Source of the DNA: Phenylobacterium sp.
Lineage (GTDB): Bacteria; Pseudomonadota; Alphaproteobacteria; Caulobacterales; Caulobacteraceae
NCBI GenBank assembly: GCA_028290925.1
Contig: JAQGIX010000075.1
Span: forward strand, 1-18,448
Reading direction: 5' to 3'
DNA length: 18,448 bases
Below, piece after piece: positions 8,379 through 16,230 of this stretch. Below the pieces are notes generated by a model. That model saw only the letters and a list, made by a program, of their open reading frames with translations. It searched no databases and was not told the DNA's origin. The position numbers and the translations under genes are program-made. The stretch's first letter is position 1. Every line of letters starts with the position of its first letter.

Positions 8379-10991
8379 TTGGCCAAGAAGGACCAGCTCG
8401 CCCGCTACCGCTCGATGCGGGACTTCTCCAAGACCGCCGAACCGGCCGGGGCGGAGAAGACCCAGGCGTCCAACCGCCTGCGCTTCGTGATCCAGAAGCA
8501 CGCGGCCACCCGCCTGCATTACGACCTGCGCCTCGAGCTCGACGGGGTATTCAGGTCCTGGGCGGTGACCAAGGGCCCCTCGCTCGACCCGAGCCAGCGG
8601 CGCCTGGCGGTGCAGGTCGAGGACCATCCGCTGGACTACGGCGACTTCGAGGGCACCATCCCGGAGGGCCAGTACGGCGGCGGCACGGTGATGCTCTGGG
8701 ACCGCGGCTACTGGGAGCCGGAGGGCGACCCTCCCGAGATGCTGAAGGCGGGGGACCTGAAGTTCCGCCTGGACGGCGAACGGCTGAAAGGCAGCTTCGT
8801 CCTGGTCCGCATGAAGCGCCGCGAGCGGGAGAAGCGCGACAACTGGCTCCTGATCAAGCACCACGACGGCTGGGCGGTGGAGGAGTCAGGCTCGGCGATC
8901 ACCGAGCAGGAGACCGACTCGGTCGCCTCGGACCGCCCCATGGAGGAGATCGCCGCCGGCAAGGGCAAGGGTCCCAAGCCGTTCATGACGGCCGGCAAGG
9001 CCCGCGCCTCGGCCAAGGCCGTCTGGCAGTCGAACCGCGCCGAGGAGACGCGCCCGACCGCCGCGCCGCTGCGCGCCTCGCCGCCGCCGAAACTGAAGGC
9101 GGCCACGATGCCGGACTTCGTGCCGCCGCAGCTCGCCAAGCCCGTGGATCGCCCGCCACCGGGGCCCGGCTGGGCGCACGAGATCAAGTTCGACGGCTAC
9201 CGGCTGCAGCTGCGGGTCGAGAACGGCCGGGCGACGCTGAAGACCCGCAAGGGCCTCGACTGGACGGCCAGGTTCCAGGAGATCGCCAAGGCCGCGGCCG
9301 TCCTGCCCGACGGCATCGTCGACGGCGAGGCCTGCGCGCTCGACAGCCACGGCGCGCCGGACTTCCCGGCCCTGCAGGCGGCGCTCTCCGACGGCAAGAC
9401 CGCCGATCTGGTGTTCTTCGCCTTCGACCTGCTGTTCGCCGAGGGCGAGGACCTCCGCGAACTGCCCCTGAGCGAGCGCAAGGCGCGGCTCGCGGCTCTG
9501 CTGGCCGACAAGCAGGCCGAGCCGCGGATCCGCTACGTCGAGCATTTCGAGACCGGCGGCGACGCGGTGCTGCAGTCGGCCTGCCGCATGTCGCTGGAAG
9601 GCATCGTCTCCAAGCGGCTCGCCGCCCCCTACCGGTCCGGACGCGGGGAGGACTGGGTGAAGGCCAAGTGCCGCGCCGGCCACGAGGTGGTGATCGGCGG
9701 CTGGGCCGGCGAGGGCGGCCAGCTGCGCTCGCTGCTGGTGGGCGTCCACCGCGGCGCCAAGCTGGTCTATGTGGGCAAGGTGGGCACCGGCTTCGGCCGC
9801 GACACCGTGCGCCGCGTGCTGCCGAAGCTCGAGGCGCTGGAGGCCAAGACCAGCCCCTTCTCCGGTCCCGAGGCGCCGAAGACGGCCGCCAACGTGCATT
9901 GGGCCAGGCCCGAGCTGGTGGCCGAGATCGAGTTCGCCGGCTTCACGGGCTCCGGCATGGTCCGCCAGGGCGCCTTCAAGGGCCTGCGCGAGGACAAGCC
10001 GGCCGCCGAGGTCGAGGCCGAGATCCCGGCCCCGATCACCACCCCTGCAGCCGAACCGGCGCCCAGCCCGGCGCGCGCCAAGGCGGCCGAGGCCAGCCCG
10101 ATCGTCATGGGCGTGCGGCTCTCCAACCCGGACAAGCCGCTCTGGCCGGACGGCGGCGACGGCCAGCCGGTCACCAAGCTCGACCTCGCCCGCTACCTGG
10201 AGGCGGTCGGGCCCTGGATGATGCAGCACATCAAGGGCCGGCCCTGCTCGATCATCCGCACCCCGGACGGCCTCGGCGGCGAGCGGTTCTTCCAGCGCCA
10301 CGCCGGCAAGGGCTCCTCGGCCCTGCTCACCGAGGTCAAGGTGTTCGGCGACCACAAGCCCTACCTACAGGTGGACCGCATCGAGGGGCTGATCGCGCTG
10401 GCCCAGATCGCCGCCGTCGAGTTCCACCCCTGGAACTGCCAGCCGGGCCAGCCGGAGGTCCCCGGCCGCCTGGTGTTCGACCTCGACCCGGACGAGGCGA
10501 TCCCCTTCGAGCGGGTGATCGAGGCCGCGCTGGAGGTGAAGCAGCGGCTGGAGGCGCTGGGCCTCGCCGCCTTCTGCAAGACCACCGGCGGCAAGGGCCT
10601 GCACGTGGTCACGCCGCTCAAGGATGGGAAGGGCAAGACCGACTGGCCCACGGCGAAAAAGTTCGCCCAGGACGTCTGCCTGGCGATCGCCGCCGACCAG
10701 CCCGACCGCTATGTGGTCAACATGGCCAAGGCCAAGCGCAAGGGCCGGATTTTCCTCGACTATCTTCGCAACGACCGGATGGCGACGGCGGTCGCCCCGC
10801 TGTCGCCCCGCGCCCGGCCCGGCGCGCCCGTCTCCTTCCCGCTGAACTGGAAGGACGTGAAGCCCGGGCTCGATCCCAAGGCCTGGACGATCCGCACCGC
10901 GCCCGATCTCCTGAAGAAGACCAAGGCTTGGGCCGACTACTGCGACGCCGAACGGCCGCTGACCGAGGCGATCAAGAAGCTGAAGCGCTAG
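8379..10991 (+). CDS. ligD: Multifunctional NHEJ DNA ligase LigD (PE-LIG-POL)
   Basis: Bacterial non-homologous end-joining enzyme that trims, fills and seals double-strand breaks with Ku. The 870-aa product has all three modules in the Pseudomonas-type order. The N-terminal 3'-phosphoesterase (about 30-165) has KHAATRLHYDLRLE with H41, H47, D49, and H83 in EDHPLDY. The ATP-dependent ligase (about 250-560) has EIKFDG with nucleotidyl lysine K270, FFAFDLLF, EGIVSKR (407-413), WVKAKC (426-431), then an OB fold. The C-terminal archaeo-eukaryotic-primase-like polymerase (about 590-865) has FDLDPD with D701/D703 and FLDYLRND with D794. Ala/Pro-rich linkers join the modules. The TTG start follows a good AAGGA; the gene lies 12 nt after otsA, so co-transcription with trehalose genes is likely. 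All catalytic residues I can check are intact. Confidence 0.97.
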   Translation: MAKKDQLARYRSMRDFSKTAEPAGAEKTQASNRLRFVIQKHAATRLHYDLRLELDGVFRSWAVTKGPSLDPSQRRLAVQVEDHPLDYGDFEGTIPEGQYGGGTVMLWDRGYWEPEGDPPEMLKAGDLKFRLDGERLKGSFVLVRMKRREREKRDNWLLIKHHDGWAVEESGSAITEQETDSVASDRPMEEIAAGKGKGPKPFMTAGKARASAKAVWQSNRAEETRPTAAPLRASPPPKLKAATMPDFVPPQLAKPVDRPPPGPGWAHEIKFDGYRLQLRVENGRATLKTRKGLDWTARFQEIAKAAAVLPDGIVDGEACALDSHGAPDFPALQAALSDGKTADLVFFAFDLLFAEGEDLRELPLSERKARLAALLADKQAEPRIRYVEHFETGGDAVLQSACRMSLEGIVSKRLAAPYRSGRGEDWVKAKCRAGHEVVIGGWAGEGGQLRSLLVGVHRGAKLVYVGKVGTGFGRDTVRRVLPKLEALEAKTSPFSGPEAPKTAANVHWARPELVAEIEFAGFTGSGMVRQGAFKGLREDKPAAEVEAEIPAPITTPAAEPAPSPARAKAAEASPIVMGVRLSNPDKPLWPDGGDGQPVTKLDLARYLEAVGPWMMQHIKGRPCSIIRTPDGLGGERFFQRHAGKGSSALLTEVKVFGDHKPYLQVDRIEGLIALAQIAAVEFHPWNCQPGQPEVPGRLVFDLDPDEAIPFERVIEAALEVKQRLEALGLAAFCKTTGGKGLHVVTPLKDGKGKTDWPTAKKFAQDVCLAIAADQPDRYVVNMAKAKRKGRIFLDYLRNDRMATAVAPLSPRARPGAPVSFPLNWKDVKPGLDPKAWTIRTAPDLLKKTKAWADYCDAERPLTEAIKKLKR

Positions 10992-10993
10992 CC

Positions 10994-11046
10994 CTTCTCC
11001 CCTTGCGGGAGAGACCTTTCGTCCGAAGGAGGCCGGCTGAGGGGTC
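10994..11046 (+). repeat. Intergenic double-hairpin repeat, copy 3
   Basis: It starts 2 nt after the ligD stop codon. Stem TCTCCC/GGGAGA (10996-11012), then an imperfect CCTTTCG/CGAAGG hairpin (11015-11029), then GGCCGGCTGAGGGGT. The layout is the same as in the pair downstream of the GH15 gene, in direct orientation, placed again immediately after a stop codon. No T-tract is present. It probably marks the 3' end of the otsB-otsA-ligD transcript. Confidence 0.6.
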
Positions 11047-11167
11047 TCTTGGAAAATCGCGCGCCCAGACGGCGCATCCGGACTCGACCGCGCGCCGCCA
11101 TTGGACTCTAAGCTCGTGGCGGAACCGGCTCGGCGCCAAAGGGCGGGCCGCAAGGGAGGAAAGCAGC

Positions 11168-11542
11168 ATGTTCTCGCACGTGATGGTCGGCACCAACGAC
11201 CTCGACAGGGCCAAGTCGTTCTATGACGCGGTGCTCGCCACCTTGGGCGTCCCCCCGGCGATGGTCGACCGCCATCGCATCTTCTACATGACCCCGACCG
11301 GCGTCTTCTCGGTGTCGCTGCCGATCGACGGCGAGCCGGCGACCGTGGCCAATGGCGGCACGGTCGGCTTCGCCTGCAGCACCCCGGAGCAGGCCGACGC
11401 CTGGCACGCGGCGGGCGTCGCCAACGGCGGCGTCTCCATCGAAGAACCGCCCGGCGTGCGCGAGGGCGGCGTGGGCAAGCTCTACCTCGCCTATCTGCGC
11501 GACCCCGACGGCAACAAGATCTGCGCCCTGCATCGGATGTGA
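11168..11542 (+). CDS. VOC (glyoxalase/bleomycin-resistance-fold) family protein
   Basis: The 124-aa product is one vicinal-oxygen-chelate domain: opening strand and helix MFSHVMVGTNDLDRAKSFYDAVLATLGV, a middle FYMTPTGVFSVSLP strand pair, helix EQADAWHAAGVANGG, and the closing KLYLAYLRDPDGNKICALHR typical of the fold. Members are metal-dependent lyases, isomerases, dioxygenases or binding proteins; the sequence does not reveal the substrate. H4 is a possible metal ligand. The start is secure: GGGAGGA (11154-11160) lies 7 nt before the ATG. It stands alone between repeat copy 3 and the Tim44-like gene. Probably cytosolic. Confidence 0.88.
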   Translation: MFSHVMVGTNDLDRAKSFYDAVLATLGVPPAMVDRHRIFYMTPTGVFSVSLPIDGEPATVANGGTVGFACSTPEQADAWHAAGVANGGVSIEEPPGVREGGVGKLYLAYLRDPDGNKICALHRM

Positions 11543-11645
11543 CGCGCCGCCTCCCGAGAGTGTGAGACCCAGGCGCCTTTCGCCGCGACCGCCGCATCCC
11601 GATATATGCCGCCGGTTCTTTTTGGATTTGTCGGGGAAGACAAAG

Positions 11646-12656
11646 ATGTCCAAGTCTCGTGTGGCGGCCCTGTTCGGCGCGGCCCTCGCGCTCAGTCTGA
11701 TCGCCACCGCGCCCGCCGACGCCCGGCGCGGCGGCAGCTTCGGCAGTCGCGGCTCGCGCACCTACTATGCGCCGCGCCCGACGCCCACGGCGCCCAGCTA
11801 CACCGCCCCGGTGCAGCGCTCGATGACGCCGCAGCCGGCCGCCCGGCCGGGTTACGCCCCGGCCCCGGGCTATGCCCCGCAACCCCGCTTCGGCGGGCCG
11901 TTCGGCGGCTTCGGCGGCGGCTTCCTGGGCGGCATGATCACCGGCGGCCTGATCGGCGGCCTGATGGGTCACGGCTTCGGCGGCGGTTGGGGCGGCGCGG
12001 GCATGGGCGGCGGCTCCGGCCTGCTGACCATCCTCTTCCAGCTCGCCATCCTCGGCGGCATCGTCTGGCTGGTGATGCGGCTCTTCCGGCGCCCGCAGAC
12101 GGCCGGGACCCCGGCGTGGTCCGCGGCCGGTCCCGCGGCCTATGACCCGCCCTCGCCCTATGCAGCGCAGTCGCCGTGGAACGGCGGGCCGGCGAGCTAT
12201 GTCCCGACCACCGATCCCGTCGCCGATCCGACCGCCGGCCCGGCGCTGCAGATCCCCATCACGCCTTCCGACCAGCAGGCCTTCGAGCAGCTGCTGATGG
12301 AGGTCCAGGACGCCTTCGGCCGCGAGGACTACGGCGCTCTGCGCGCCCGCACCACGCCCGAGGTGATGTCCTATCTGGCCGAGGAGCTCAGCGACAACGC
12401 CACCCACGGCCGCCGCAACCAGGTGAGCGGCACGCGGCTGCTGCAGTCCGACGTCGCCGAGGCCTGGCGCGAGGGCGATACCGACTACGCCACCGCCGCC
12501 ATGCGCTACGAGGGCGTCGATGTGATGGTCGACCGCAACACCGGCGCGGTGCTGGAGGGTGACGCCAGCCGGCCCACCGCCACCACCGAGCTCTGGACCT
12601 TCACCCGTCCCGCGGGCGGCGCCTGGAAGCTCTCGGCGATCCAGGAGACCCACTGA
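11646..12656 (+). CDS. Tim44-like domain membrane protein
   Basis: The 336-aa product starts with a signal-like segment (MSKSRVAALFGAALALSLIATAPADA, predicted cleavage before RRGG). A Pro/Tyr/Ala-rich low-complexity stretch (about 38-85), a very Gly-rich segment (about 87-130) and one transmembrane helix (LLTILFQLAILGGIVWLVMRLFRR, about 128-151) follow. The C-terminal 150 residues (SDQQAFEQLLMEVQDAFGREDYGALRARTTPEVMSYL ... LWTFTRPAGGAWKLSAIQ) match the Tim44-like/PF04280 fold related to NTF2-like domains. In bacteria such proteins are inner-membrane proteins of poorly known role; the mitochondrial relative links import channel and Hsp70. GGGGAAG precedes the ATG by 6 nt. Function beyond the domain is not predicted. 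Confidence 0.85.
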   Translation: MSKSRVAALFGAALALSLIATAPADARRGGSFGSRGSRTYYAPRPTPTAPSYTAPVQRSMTPQPAARPGYAPAPGYAPQPRFGGPFGGFGGGFLGGMITGGLIGGLMGHGFGGGWGGAGMGGGSGLLTILFQLAILGGIVWLVMRLFRRPQTAGTPAWSAAGPAAYDPPSPYAAQSPWNGGPASYVPTTDPVADPTAGPALQIPITPSDQQAFEQLLMEVQDAFGREDYGALRARTTPEVMSYLAEELSDNATHGRRNQVSGTRLLQSDVAEAWREGDTDYATAAMRYEGVDVMVDRNTGAVLEGDASRPTATTELWTFTRPAGGAWKLSAIQETH

Positions 12657-12751
12657 CCTAGGGTGATCTTGCGCCCGTCCCCCCGCCGCGGCAGACACAA
12701 TCGCGAAACGGCGGCCCGTTAGAGAGCCGCAAACCGACTCGGGGGATTTCC

Positions 12752-14230
12752 ATGATCAGACGTGCGCTCGTCGCCGGCGCCTTGGCGCTGGCCGTCGCCA
12801 CCGCTTCCACCGCCGCGCTCGCGCAAGCCGCGGCCCCGGTGGTGAAGATCAGGCAGGGCGCGCTGGCCGGCGCGGCCGGCGATGGCGCCGCGAGCTACCT
12901 CGGCATTCCCTACGCCGCCGCCCCGGTGGGGGAGCTGCGCTGGAAACTGCCCGCGCCGGGCCCCGCCTGGAGCGGAACCCGCGACGCCACCAAGCCCGGC
13001 GCCAGCTGCGAGAAGGACGTCGAGGACTGCCTCTATCTGAACGTCACCACGCCTTCGAACGCCAGGCCGGGCGCCAAGCTGCCGGTGATGGTCTGGATCC
13101 ACGGCGGCGCCTTCGTGATCGGCACGAGCACGGCGGCGTTCGGCGCCGTCCACGACGGGACGGAGTTCGCCAAGCGCGGCGTGATCACCGTCACCCTCAA
13201 CTACCGCCTCGGCCACGCCGGCTGGTTCGCCCATCCGGCGCTCGATGCGGAAGGCCACACCGCCAACTACGGCCTGGCCGACCAGATCGCGGCGCTCAAA
13301 TGGGTGAAGGCCAACATCGCCTCGTTCGGCGGCGATCCCGGCAACGTCACCATCTTCGGCGAGAGCGCCGGCGGCATCTCGGTGCTCTATCTGATGCTCA
13401 CGCCCGATGCGAAGGGCCTGTTCCAGAAGGCGATCGGCGAGTCGAGCTTCCCGCGCCACACGCCCTACACCCTGGCCGCGGCGGACGCCTCCGGCCTCAA
13501 GGCCGCCAAGGCGGCGGGCGTCGAGGGCGCTGACGCCGCGGCGGCTGCGGCGCTGCGCAAGCTGCCGCTCTCCCAGCTGCCCTATTCGGGCGGCTTCACC
13601 GAGCGGGCCCAGCCGATCCTCGACGGCAAGCTGATCACGTCGGGCATCACCCAGGGTTTCGCGGCCGCGCGGCAGACCAAGGTCCCGCTGATCGTCGGCG
13701 GCAATTCAAACGAGGCCAGCCTGTTCCGCCCGAAGCCCGAGCAGCTCGACGCCCTGCCCCCCGCCGTGCAGCCGGCGCTGAAGGCCGCCTACGATCCCAA
13801 GGGCGCGGACAACCGGGTGCAGATGGTCAACGACCTGACCACCGACAACTTCATCACCGAGCCCGACCGCAACCTGGCGCGCATCGCCGCCAAAGCCGGC
13901 GAGCCGGTCTGGCTCTACTACTTCTCCTTCACGCCGGAGAAGACGCGGGCGACGTCCCTCGGCGCGGGCCACGTGGCCGAGGTCCGCTTCGTGTTCGGCG
14001 GCGACAAGCAGAAGTTCGCCCCCGAGGAAGTCGCGCTCTCCAACTCGGTCAACGCCTACTGGGCGGCCTTCGCCAAGTCGGGAAGCCCCGACAGCGCCGG
14101 CGGCCCGACCTGGCCGAAGTTCGAGGCGGCCCATGAGGCCTCCATCGAGTTCGGCGCCGACGGCGTCCACCCCCGCGAGCACCAGTTCAAGGACCGCCTC
14201 GACCTCGCCGAGAAGCTGCAGCCGAAATAG
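12752..14230 (+). CDS. Type-B carboxylesterase, secreted
   Basis: The 492-aa product is an alpha/beta-hydrolase of the carboxylesterase type B/para-nitrobenzyl esterase family, which cleaves carboxylic esters. An N-terminal signal peptide (MIRRALVAGALALAVATASTAALAQA) indicates export, probably to the periplasm. Motifs: GIPYAAAPVGELRWKLP (about 51-67), EDCLYLNV (about 91-98), VWIHGGAF (oxyanion-hole HGG), and the nucleophile elbow GESAGG with S205. The other likely triad members are E321 (SNEASLF) and H407 (GAGHVAEVRFVF). C88 and C93 may form the family disulfide. GGGGGA precedes the ATG by 5 nt. It is convergent with the flavoprotein gene, 4 nt apart. A related esterase lies at the right end of the window. 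Confidence 0.92.
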   Translation: MIRRALVAGALALAVATASTAALAQAAAPVVKIRQGALAGAAGDGAASYLGIPYAAAPVGELRWKLPAPGPAWSGTRDATKPGASCEKDVEDCLYLNVTTPSNARPGAKLPVMVWIHGGAFVIGTSTAAFGAVHDGTEFAKRGVITVTLNYRLGHAGWFAHPALDAEGHTANYGLADQIAALKWVKANIASFGGDPGNVTIFGESAGGISVLYLMLTPDAKGLFQKAIGESSFPRHTPYTLAAADASGLKAAKAAGVEGADAAAAAALRKLPLSQLPYSGGFTERAQPILDGKLITSGITQGFAAARQTKVPLIVGGNSNEASLFRPKPEQLDALPPAVQPALKAAYDPKGADNRVQMVNDLTTDNFITEPDRNLARIAAKAGEPVWLYYFSFTPEKTRATSLGAGHVAEVRFVFGGDKQKFAPEEVALSNSVNAYWAAFAKSGSPDSAGGPTWPKFEAAHEASIEFGADGVHPREHQFKDRLDLAEKLQPK

Positions 14231-14234
14231 GCGT

Positions 14235-15413
14235 TCAGACGGCCTGGCCGGCGCACCAGCCGCTGGCCCAGGCCCACTGGAAATTGTAGCCGCCCAGCCA
14301 GCCGGTGACGTCCACCGCCTCGCCGATCACATAGAGGCCGGGGACCGCCTTGGCCTGCAGGGTGCGGCTGTCGAGGCCGGCGGTGTCGACGCCGCCCAGG
14401 GTCACCTCCGCCGTGCGGTAGCCCTCCGAGCCCACCGGCTTCACCCGCCAGCCGTTCACCGCCTCGGCCACCCGCTTGAGCAGCCGGTCCGGCGTATCGG
14501 CGACGCGGCCGGTCGCGCCCTCGGTCTCGGCGATATGGTGCGCCAGCCGGTTCGGCAGCCAGCCGCCCAGCACCGTCGCCACCGCCTGCTTGGGGTGGCT
14601 GGTGCGGGCCGCCCGCAAGCCCTCGAAGACCTCGGCGCCCCGCGCCATGTCGACCACGATCTCCTGGCCCTCGCGCCAGTAGGAGGAGATCTGCAGGATC
14701 GCCGGGCCTGAGAGCCCGCGGTGGGTGAACAGCATGGCCTCCTCGAAACTCGTCTTGCCGCAGCTCACCCGCACGTCCACCGCGATCCCGGTCAGGCCCT
14801 TCAACCGCTCCAGCAGGCTCACGTCGAAAGTCAGCGGCACGAGCGCCGGCCGCGTTTCGGTGAGCGCCAGGCCGAACTGGCGGGCCATCTCATAGGCGAA
14901 GCCGGTGGCGCCCATCTTGGGGATCGACTTGCCGCCGGTGGCGACCACCAGGGCCGCGCAGCCGATGCGCCCGCCGCCCACCGCCAGTTCGAAGCCGTCG
15001 GGCGCCGTCTCGATGCGATCGACGCTCGCGCCCAGCCGCAAGGCTGCGCCGGCGGCTCGCATCTCGGCCAGCAGCATGTCGACGATCTCGCGCGAACTTC
15101 CGTCGCAGAACAGCTGGCCCAGCGTCTTCTCGTGCCAGGGGATGTGGTGTCGGTCGACGAGCGCGATGAAATCGGCCGGCGTGTAGCGGCTGAGCGCCGA
15201 GATGCAGAACCGCGGGTTCTGCGACAGGAAATTGGCCGGCGTCGTCCGGGTGTTGGTGAAGTTGCAGCGGCCGCCGCCGGAGATGCGGATCTTCTCACCG
15301 GGCGCCTTGGCGTGGTCCAGCACCAGCACCGAGCGGCCGCGCTTGCCCGCCTCGATGGCGCACATCATGCCGGCGGCGCCTGCCCCCACGATCACCACGT
15401 CGAACCGCTCCAT
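14235..15413 (-). CDS. HI0933/YhiN-family FAD-dependent oxidoreductase
   Basis: The 392-aa product is a flavoprotein of the HI0933 (YhiN, BaiN-like, 'aminoacetone oxidase') family. It has an N-terminal Rossmann FAD-binding motif VVIVGAGAAGMMCAIEAGKRG (about 6-26), the family-specific KIRISGGGRCNFTN (about 41-54), an inner VVATGGKSIPKMGATG, and the C-terminal FAD motif GLYVIGEAVDVTGWLGGYNFQWAWASGWCAG. The substrate is unknown for most members. The ATG at 15413 gives MERFDVVIVGAG, the usual family start. An ATG at 15449 would add 12 unlikely residues and run into the upstream region of the divergent pseudouridine synthase. The TGA stop is 4 nt from the esterase stop. Confidence 0.9.
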   Translation of the reverse strand: MERFDVVIVGAGAAGMMCAIEAGKRGRSVLVLDHAKAPGEKIRISGGGRCNFTNTRTTPANFLSQNPRFCISALSRYTPADFIALVDRHHIPWHEKTLGQLFCDGSSREIVDMLLAEMRAAGAALRLGASVDRIETAPDGFELAVGGGRIGCAALVVATGGKSIPKMGATGFAYEMARQFGLALTETRPALVPLTFDVSLLERLKGLTGIAVDVRVSCGKTSFEEAMLFTHRGLSGPAILQISSYWREGQEIVVDMARGAEVFEGLRAARTSHPKQAVATVLGGWLPNRLAHHIAETEGATGRVADTPDRLLKRVAEAVNGWRVKPVGSEGYRTAEVTLGGVDTAGLDSRTLQAKAVPGLYVIGEAVDVTGWLGGYNFQWAWASGWCAGQAV

Positions 15414-15440
15414 GCGCCGCTCATAGCGCGCTTGCGGCGC
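15414..15440. promoter_or_regulatory. Inverted repeat at the start of the flavoprotein gene
   Basis: GCGCCGC (15414-15420) and GCGGCGC (15434-15440) form a perfect 7-bp inverted repeat around 13 nt that contain the palindrome AGCGCGCT (15425-15432). It abuts the flavoprotein ATG and fills half of the 52-bp divergent space. It could be an operator or an mRNA hairpin near the ribosome site; GC-rich chance is possible. Confidence 0.3.
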
Positions 15441-15465
15441 TATCGGCATGGCTTAAAGGACGGCC

Positions 15466-16227
15466 ATGGCCTGGACCCGCCGCTACGACGACGCCGAGCC
15501 GCAGCGGGTGAACCGCTGGCTGGCGCAGATGGGCGTCTGCTCGCGCCGCGAGGCCGAGGCGCTGATCGCCGATGGGTTGGTGTCCATCGACGGGGCGACG
15601 GTTGAGGACCTCGGCCGCAAGATCCTGCCCGGCCAGACGCTGACGCTGGCCGACCGGGCGGAAGCCTCGCTGGGCGGCCAGCTCACCGCCGTGCTGCACA
15701 AGCCGGTGGGCGTGGTCTCGGGCCAGCCGGAGCCCGGCCAGACGCCCGCCATCCGCCTGCTCACCAAGGATGCGCTGATGGGCGAAGCGCCGACCATCCC
15801 CGACGCCCAGACCCGCCTCGCGCCGCTGGGCCGCCTCGACATGGATTCGCGCGGCCTGCTGCTGCTCTCCGAGGACGGCGTCCTGGCCAAGGCGGTGATC
15901 GGCCCGGAGTCGACGCTCGACAAGGAATACCTGGTGCGGGTCACCGGCCAGCTCACCGAGGGCAAGCTCAAGCAGCTCCGCCACGGCCTCAGGCTCGACG
16001 GCCGGCAGTTGAAGCCCGCCAAGGTGACGGTGGTCGGCGACCAACGCCTGCGCATTGTGCTCAACGAGGGCCGCAACCGTCAGATCCGGCGGATGGGCGA
16101 GCTGGTCGGCCTGACCGTCACCGACCTGTTCCGCGTGCGCATCGGCCCCTTGCAGCTCGGCGACCTGCCGGAGGGCCGCTGGCGGACGCTGACCGCGGAG
16201 GAACGTTCGCGGCTGCTCTCGAATTGA
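15466..16227 (+). CDS. rRNA pseudouridine synthase, RsuA/RluF-type
   Basis: Converts a uridine of ribosomal RNA to pseudouridine. The 253-aa product has an N-terminal S4 RNA-binding domain (about 13-60, QRVNRWLAQMGVCSRREAEALIADGLVSIDG). The catalytic domain begins VLHKPVGVVSG and has the motif GRLDMDSRGLLLLSEDG with catalytic D125, then DKEYLVRV and EGRNRQIRRMGELVG. The overall pattern and the ending PLQLGDLPEGRWRTLT resemble RluF (23S U2604) more than RsuA or RluB, but the exact target site needs a phylogeny, so no symbol is given. AAGGA (15456-15460) lies 5 nt before the ATG. It is divergent from the flavoprotein gene and convergent with ku, 3 nt apart. Confidence 0.9.
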   Translation: MAWTRRYDDAEPQRVNRWLAQMGVCSRREAEALIADGLVSIDGATVEDLGRKILPGQTLTLADRAEASLGGQLTAVLHKPVGVVSGQPEPGQTPAIRLLTKDALMGEAPTIPDAQTRLAPLGRLDMDSRGLLLLSEDGVLAKAVIGPESTLDKEYLVRVTGQLTEGKLKQLRHGLRLDGRQLKPAKVTVVGDQRLRIVLNEGRNRQIRRMGELVGLTVTDLFRVRIGPLQLGDLPEGRWRTLTAEERSRLLSN

Positions 16228-16230
16228 GGA

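Noticed and set aside
11121..11145. GGAAC before the VOC gene as another EcfG promoter
   Set aside because: No GTT at 16-17 bp spacing (the bases there are GGCG), so only half of the motif is present.
9668..11542. Plus-strand frame joining the LigD region to the VOC gene, suggesting a fusion
   Set aside because: The part inside ligD is out of frame and domain-free; the VOC protein has its own strong Shine-Dalgarno and ATG at 11168.
10365..12698. 777-aa minus-strand open frame across the LigD end, VOC and Tim44-like genes
   Set aside because: It runs against three well-supported genes with ribosome sites; composition is that of a shadow frame.
15414..15449. Longer start of the flavoprotein at 15449
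   Set aside because: The extra 12 residues do not fit the family and would overlap the promoter region of the divergent gene; MERFDVVIVGAG is the usual start.
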